Shown here one piece after another: positions 59,500-64,000 of a stretch of DNA of 64,000 nt. Location: the NCBI GenBank assembly GCA_900708905.1, contig CAADRB010000012.1:2509280-2573279 (forward strand), in the 5' to 3' direction. The translations under genes were made by a program, and so were the position numbers. The notes beneath the pieces were generated by a model, which saw only the letters and a program-made list of their open reading frames with translations, did no database searches and was not told where the DNA came from. Every line of letters begins with the position of its first letter. The first letter of the stretch is position 1. The DNA comes from Hymenolepis diminuta. Its lineage: Eukaryota > Platyhelminthes > Cestoda > Cyclophyllidea > Hymenolepididae.

Positions 59500-62400
59500 A
59501 CTTGGGTTAATATTATGTTAATTAGTTTTGTAATAAGAAATTGTAAGTTTCACCGACTAGCAATTTCATTTTCCACTTTTCTATATGAGAGCAGGGCATC
59601 CTCGGATGCCCTACACACCATGTATATATTACAACTTCAAAATGAAAAGTGGCCGCTTGGTCCCATCCTCACTCTACGCCTCCAAGTGAGTGTAGGATCT
59701 CTTAGCGATGAGTTTTCAATTTCCACTTGTACGCCGTTGAAAGTGCATGTCTACAAAGTCCGAATGCATGATATATTTACTCATCGGTGCACATCCATTT
59801 ATATCGAAGGTCAACATAAAAGGTGTTTTAGAATGCGCATTTTTCACAACAAATCCTCTAGAATACGATCCTTGTGATCAAGTCAAGTTTTGCTAACGTT
59901 GAGCTGAATGAATTTGGGAAGCTACGTTTGCGGATTTAATTTGACATTTTTTTTTCTCCGACACTTAATTTTAAAGATAGGTCAAACTTATAGCAGTTTA
60001 ATCTGCAGACATATACGTAAACGATGAAGGAATCTAGTTGGACGATTCAATTACCCCGATATCCAAATGAAGAGGTCTCTGAGACATTATTTTGAGGACC
60101 ATTATGTCGCTGCTACATGTCATATGGCCGATGGCAAATCCTCTTTGGGAGAGCGAACAGGCTGCTAGAGAACAGATTTGTGAAATATCAAGATCGTTCG
60201 CTGACAAGTAATTTAATCTTGGCTGTAACAAGATACAAATAAATTCAGGTGGCATGACTAAATTAACCGATCATCAGGCTCTGAATATTGAGGACGCAAT
60301 ATCACCTATGAATCGGATTGGTGATTCATAAAATTTGGAAATCAAAACGCAACTAAGCATACTGTAATCTAAAGGAGAACATGGACATGCTTCCCTGCTT
60401 CCCTGGCATCGTTATCAGTATTTGCCTGGCTTCATCTTCCCGCTTTATACCTTATTGGACTCTTTTGGTGCCTATCTTATCTAAATGCTTTCCTACGACT
60501 AAAGTTGAACAGAACATATACGAACGCGAGCTGACCTCCCGACCCGAACTATGTAGACTCTACGCAAGTACTTGTAGTGTTTTAAAATTGCAAAAGTAGA
60601 ATGCAACAGGACAAGGAGCGAACTGGTATCTTATTAAAATCTTAAGGATATTACGACAGTATGTATACAAAAAATTTATTTGGTTTAAATGAATAGCAAT
60701 CACTGTTAGAGATTATTCAATATCAGTGCTCAGAATCATTTTAAAATTTCAAATCACCACGCCGAATCCCACATTGTCCTGAAGGGGTTGAGCAGTCATC
60801 TCGAGGCAAGTTCGTGTGCCTTGGAATAATAATAATGAATAGATGAAGGCAGTTGGAAGCCTTTTATGCCTATTTTGGGCCTCTTGAGTTTTTTATGATC
60901 AGTACACTTAAGTGAAATAACTTATCAGATGTAGCATGACACTGCAGTAGCAAAATTAAATTATGCCAAACTTGATTTGAATTTTTTAATTAAATTTAAT
61001 AAAGTTTTACGGTGATAAAATCCAACATGGGCAGAATATTTGAATGAACTCTCTTTACATTTGATCGTATTTAATTTAACACACTCTCAATCAAAGTGTC
61101 AAGTTCAATCCAGTTTTAATATCTCATCTTTCTCTACCTAGTTTGGTATTTTTATGAATCCTATCTCCTCCTTCCACAGCAATTTCACTAATAATGACAA
61201 GAGATGATTTTCATCATCCTTTCACTAATAATAACACGCATTTTACTCCTCACTCACCCTTCTCTGGCACTCTGAAAGAGGTAAGAATTTCTTCCTCACA
61301 GTCTCCTTTTTCATTTTCAGATGTCTAAATGACTGCCTCTCAACTTAAGATCAGAATGGCGAATCTCGAAAACGCAATCTCGCTGTAGTAAATTTAACGA
61401 TTCAACAGAATGGTCTACATATTAGTTGAACATTAGACGACTAGCGGCAATATTATTAAAGAATCGATTCTACTACAAAAATCTCAAATTCTAGGTCAAT
61501 CACTCATTTTTGAGGTTACCAATGACGTGAAAAAACGGTATCATGAGAAAAGATTTCTTTTCTTAAGCATTTTCTGCTTGTAGAATCTTAATAATGTGGG
61601 CATTAAAGGATGCAAATTTGAGTAGATGCATTTTGAAAAAGAAACCAAATTAATTTTCTGGAGATATTCCGGATTCAGTTGCTCCCCAGTGTGACATTGT
61701 AGTAAATAAACTGGATGCTTACACCGACTCTGCCTCCATTAGTCTAAATTCATTTCTAAGACGACTTCTCTCATCCAAAACAGAGCTCATTAAGGCGGAG
61801 TTGTTTCAGAATTTCATTTGGATGCTGATAAAGAGAGGAATGGATCAAAAACTTCGTCATAGGAAAAAAACACAAATCTCGTAGACAGGATTCCTTGAAA
61901 AAATTGAACAAATATAATTTTAACATCTGAAAATGCAAAATATTTGGCTCCAAAGAGGTTTTTGAAAGTGAAATAATACAATTTAAAAGCTCTTAAAACC
62001 TATAAAGATATAATTCATATCCGAAGCTCCCAGACTCAGGACTACTTTCCATAAAAATGAAATTCTCGCATTGGTCGATTTGTAGTTCATAAGGCTTAAT
62101 TTAACAGCCCAGTATCAGTTGATATGTATAATGGTTAAATTCGCGAATGAAACCTAATCATGTTCATACATTTTGGTTAAGTAATGAAATATATTAATAG
62201 TTTTAAAGAAATGCTTTGGGAGATTGTAATTTGTAGCTGATACAATTGCACTTTGCATTTTTTATTACGGAAACGTTAATGAAAATCATTGTATCGATAT
62301 TTAATAATAAACTCGTTTAATTTATCTTTTTATATTAAGGCGTTCAATACCATCAATTGTATTACTTTAATGAGGAATAAAGTTCCTCAGAAATCCACAT

Positions 62401-63690
62401 TTACATAAAATATGCATTGCTTTCCAACTTCCGCCTTTACTATTAATATCAGTGCGTAGTTCATATTATTCGTGATTCCTCCTTCGGTCGGAGTTTAATC
62501 GTGTTGAGCTTTTCTAAAGATTTTGTTCTAGAAGCTGATTAAAATACATCCTTCACATTCGAACTGGTTGTTAGTCTCTACCATTTTCACAATAACCGAG
62601 GCTAATTGAAACTTAACATTGAGTCTGTCTCCTTTGATTTTGCCCACTTAATAAAACACAATCCATTTAATAGACACAATATAGAGCATAAGAGGTAAAC
62701 TAGTAAAATTGTTTGTGTATGTATACCTGGAATGTTAAATTTCTCGAAGGAAATATATAATTAATCTCTCGATAAATCGGGAAAAATAGGTTTAATAAGA
62801 GAGCTTTTCCAAAGTACATCACCAGATTTGTGACTTTTTGATAATTTTTCTTAGGTTGAATTCTTAGTTTTCCATTTAGGCAATACAAATACTGTTACCT
62901 CCGTGTACCAGTCGTGTCAGTGTAATCGTCTTGCGGTAATGCTTATTTAGAATTCTCACGATAAGTCCGAACAATTCGTTTGCAAATAATGATCAATGAT
63001 ATCCTCTATGAGGTCACTGACTTTCAACTTTAAGTGTGTCACTCAGCTTGACTTTAACTTTAAATCAAAAGTTTGGACCTTACGGCGATTTAAAAGGAAG
63101 GTCTTTCTGTGGAAGGTGGCTGCGATTTAGTTTAACAAGACTGGATTACGTCGTTGTCTCATAAGTACCACAAAGCACTTTTTTCTGGATTTGAATTCCT
63201 TTCCAATTTTCCTAAAGGGTATGGAAGGGTACGAGCCGACATCCTGAAAATTTTCAGTGTGGATGGATTTCGTAGTCTCTTCCATGTTATTAAAATTAGG
63301 TAAGTGAGTTTCTAAATAGCTTAGATTAATTTCATAGATATATAGTCAATTAAATAATAAAACTACCATTTTGCTTATATCTCAATTAAATCAATCCGGA
63401 AATCGAATGACAGGCGCATTGACTAGGAAATAGGAAATATCTTAACGAAATTCCCAGTCTGTTACCAGTGGACGCAAACTACAAAACATCTTTATAATTG
63501 TCTTTGCCCATACTTGTATTTTCCTCCAGTTAATGCAGCAAATTACCCGCAAATACGAATTTTTCTCTTTAATGTGTATTATTTCAAGCAATCCTATTGG
63601 AATACTGGTCATTAAGACTCAGTTTGAGTGAGTTTAGCTTTTAAGTACTTTATCTTTCCGTTTTCACAATTTATAACTATTCATTATCTA
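59500..63690. other. Intergenic, nothing recognised
   Basis: About 4.2 kb with scattered short frames on both strands (the longest is 120 codons at 59515-59877) that show no domain, no supported splice sites and an AT-driven composition. No RNA gene was recognised. Confidence 0.5.
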
Positions 63691-63728
63691 CTTTGCCTTC
63701 GATTTGGAAATTAAATATTTGCATTACG

Positions 63729-63916
63729 ATGTCAAGTGGTAATGGCAGCGATGCATTTATTGAGATATCGCGCATTCTGCCTCTCCTCCCATATGCGGAT
63801 CAATTAGACGCCTATGCAGATATTGCTGCCACTGGTTTGAGGGAATCTCTGCAGCGACTCATCTCATCCAGCGCCTACATGTCGCATCCATCTAAATTTC
63901 CGGATCTCATTCACAA
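63729..63916 (+). CDS. 5' exon of a gene, possibly PSME4 (PA200), partial
   Basis: The exon starts at ATG (MSSGNGSDAF) and ends at CACAA|GTAGGT in phase 2. The 84-nt intron ends exactly with TTTTAG at base 64000, so the next exon begins outside the window. The segment LLPYADQLDAYADIAATGL resembles the N-terminus of proteasome activator PA200/PSME4, where LLPYAERLDAESD is found in the vertebrate protein. PA200 caps the 20S proteasome in the nucleus. Only about 62 residues are visible, so this is a tentative call based on one short motif. Confidence 0.45.
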
Positions 63917-64000
63917 GTAGGTCTCTCCTATGTATTCTTTACAACCAAATCCACTGTGTTCAACAATCTTAACCAAAATTTACTCCTTCTTACATTTTAG

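Noticed and set aside
59515..59877. 120-codon plus-strand ORF next to the transposase relic
   Set aside because: No recognisable motif, no splice support, and composition typical of translated AT-rich repeat sequence.
1..64000. CRISPR arrays, rRNA genes, reverse-transcriptase motifs
   Set aside because: None seen. Short repeats are dispersed, not regularly spaced, and no YxDD-type polymerase motif or rRNA-like segment was recognised.

Overview
The window is eukaryotic and most likely from a parasitic flatworm (Platyhelminthes). It is AT-rich and gene-sparse. Genes carry GT-AG introns of very mixed size (about 50-75 nt up to several kb). Degenerate Tc1/mariner transposons and LTR-like repeats are scattered between and inside genes, and one protein opens with an EF-hand pair resembling flatworm tegument-allergen-like (TAL) proteins. 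The class (cestode, trematode or monogenean) cannot be fixed from this sequence. A 50-N scaffold gap lies at 38565-38614.

Layout. 1-6500: no gene seen, old interspersed repeats only. 6502-7766: a complete but inactivated mariner element with inverted repeats and TA duplications. 8677-24312, minus strand: the main locus. A 3.9-kb exon encodes a TAL-like EF-hand pair plus about 1230 residues of Ser/Lys/Glu-rich disordered protein. Three downstream exons encode ribosomal protein eL6 (RPL6). All splice sites and phases fit one 1586-residue EF-hand/low-complexity/eL6 fusion. The stop codon of the unspliced first exon lies inside its own splice donor. A possible 71-residue two-exon gene sits in the last eL6 intron. 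24.3-35.6 kb: no gene seen.

35629-42214, plus strand: an eight-exon, 612-residue type I membrane protein with a signal peptide, a novel Cys-rich ectodomain, EGF-like modules, one thrombospondin type 1 repeat and a short basic tail. One of its introns appears to be GC-AG. 42.7-55988, plus strand: an E3 SUMO ligase of the PIAS family (PINIT, SP-RING, two SUMO-interacting motifs, long Ser/Pro-rich and acidic tail). 58.4-59.5 kb: a broken Tc1/mariner-type transposase. 63729-end: the first exon of another gene, tentatively PSME4/PA200, whose next splice acceptor is the last base of the window.

No operon-like arrangement is seen and the genes have no evident shared pathway. The most unusual element is the predicted fusion of a calcium-sensor-like N-terminus and a giant disordered linker to a ribosomal protein. 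Every exon model here was deduced by reading splice consensus and phase by eye, without transcript data or database searches.
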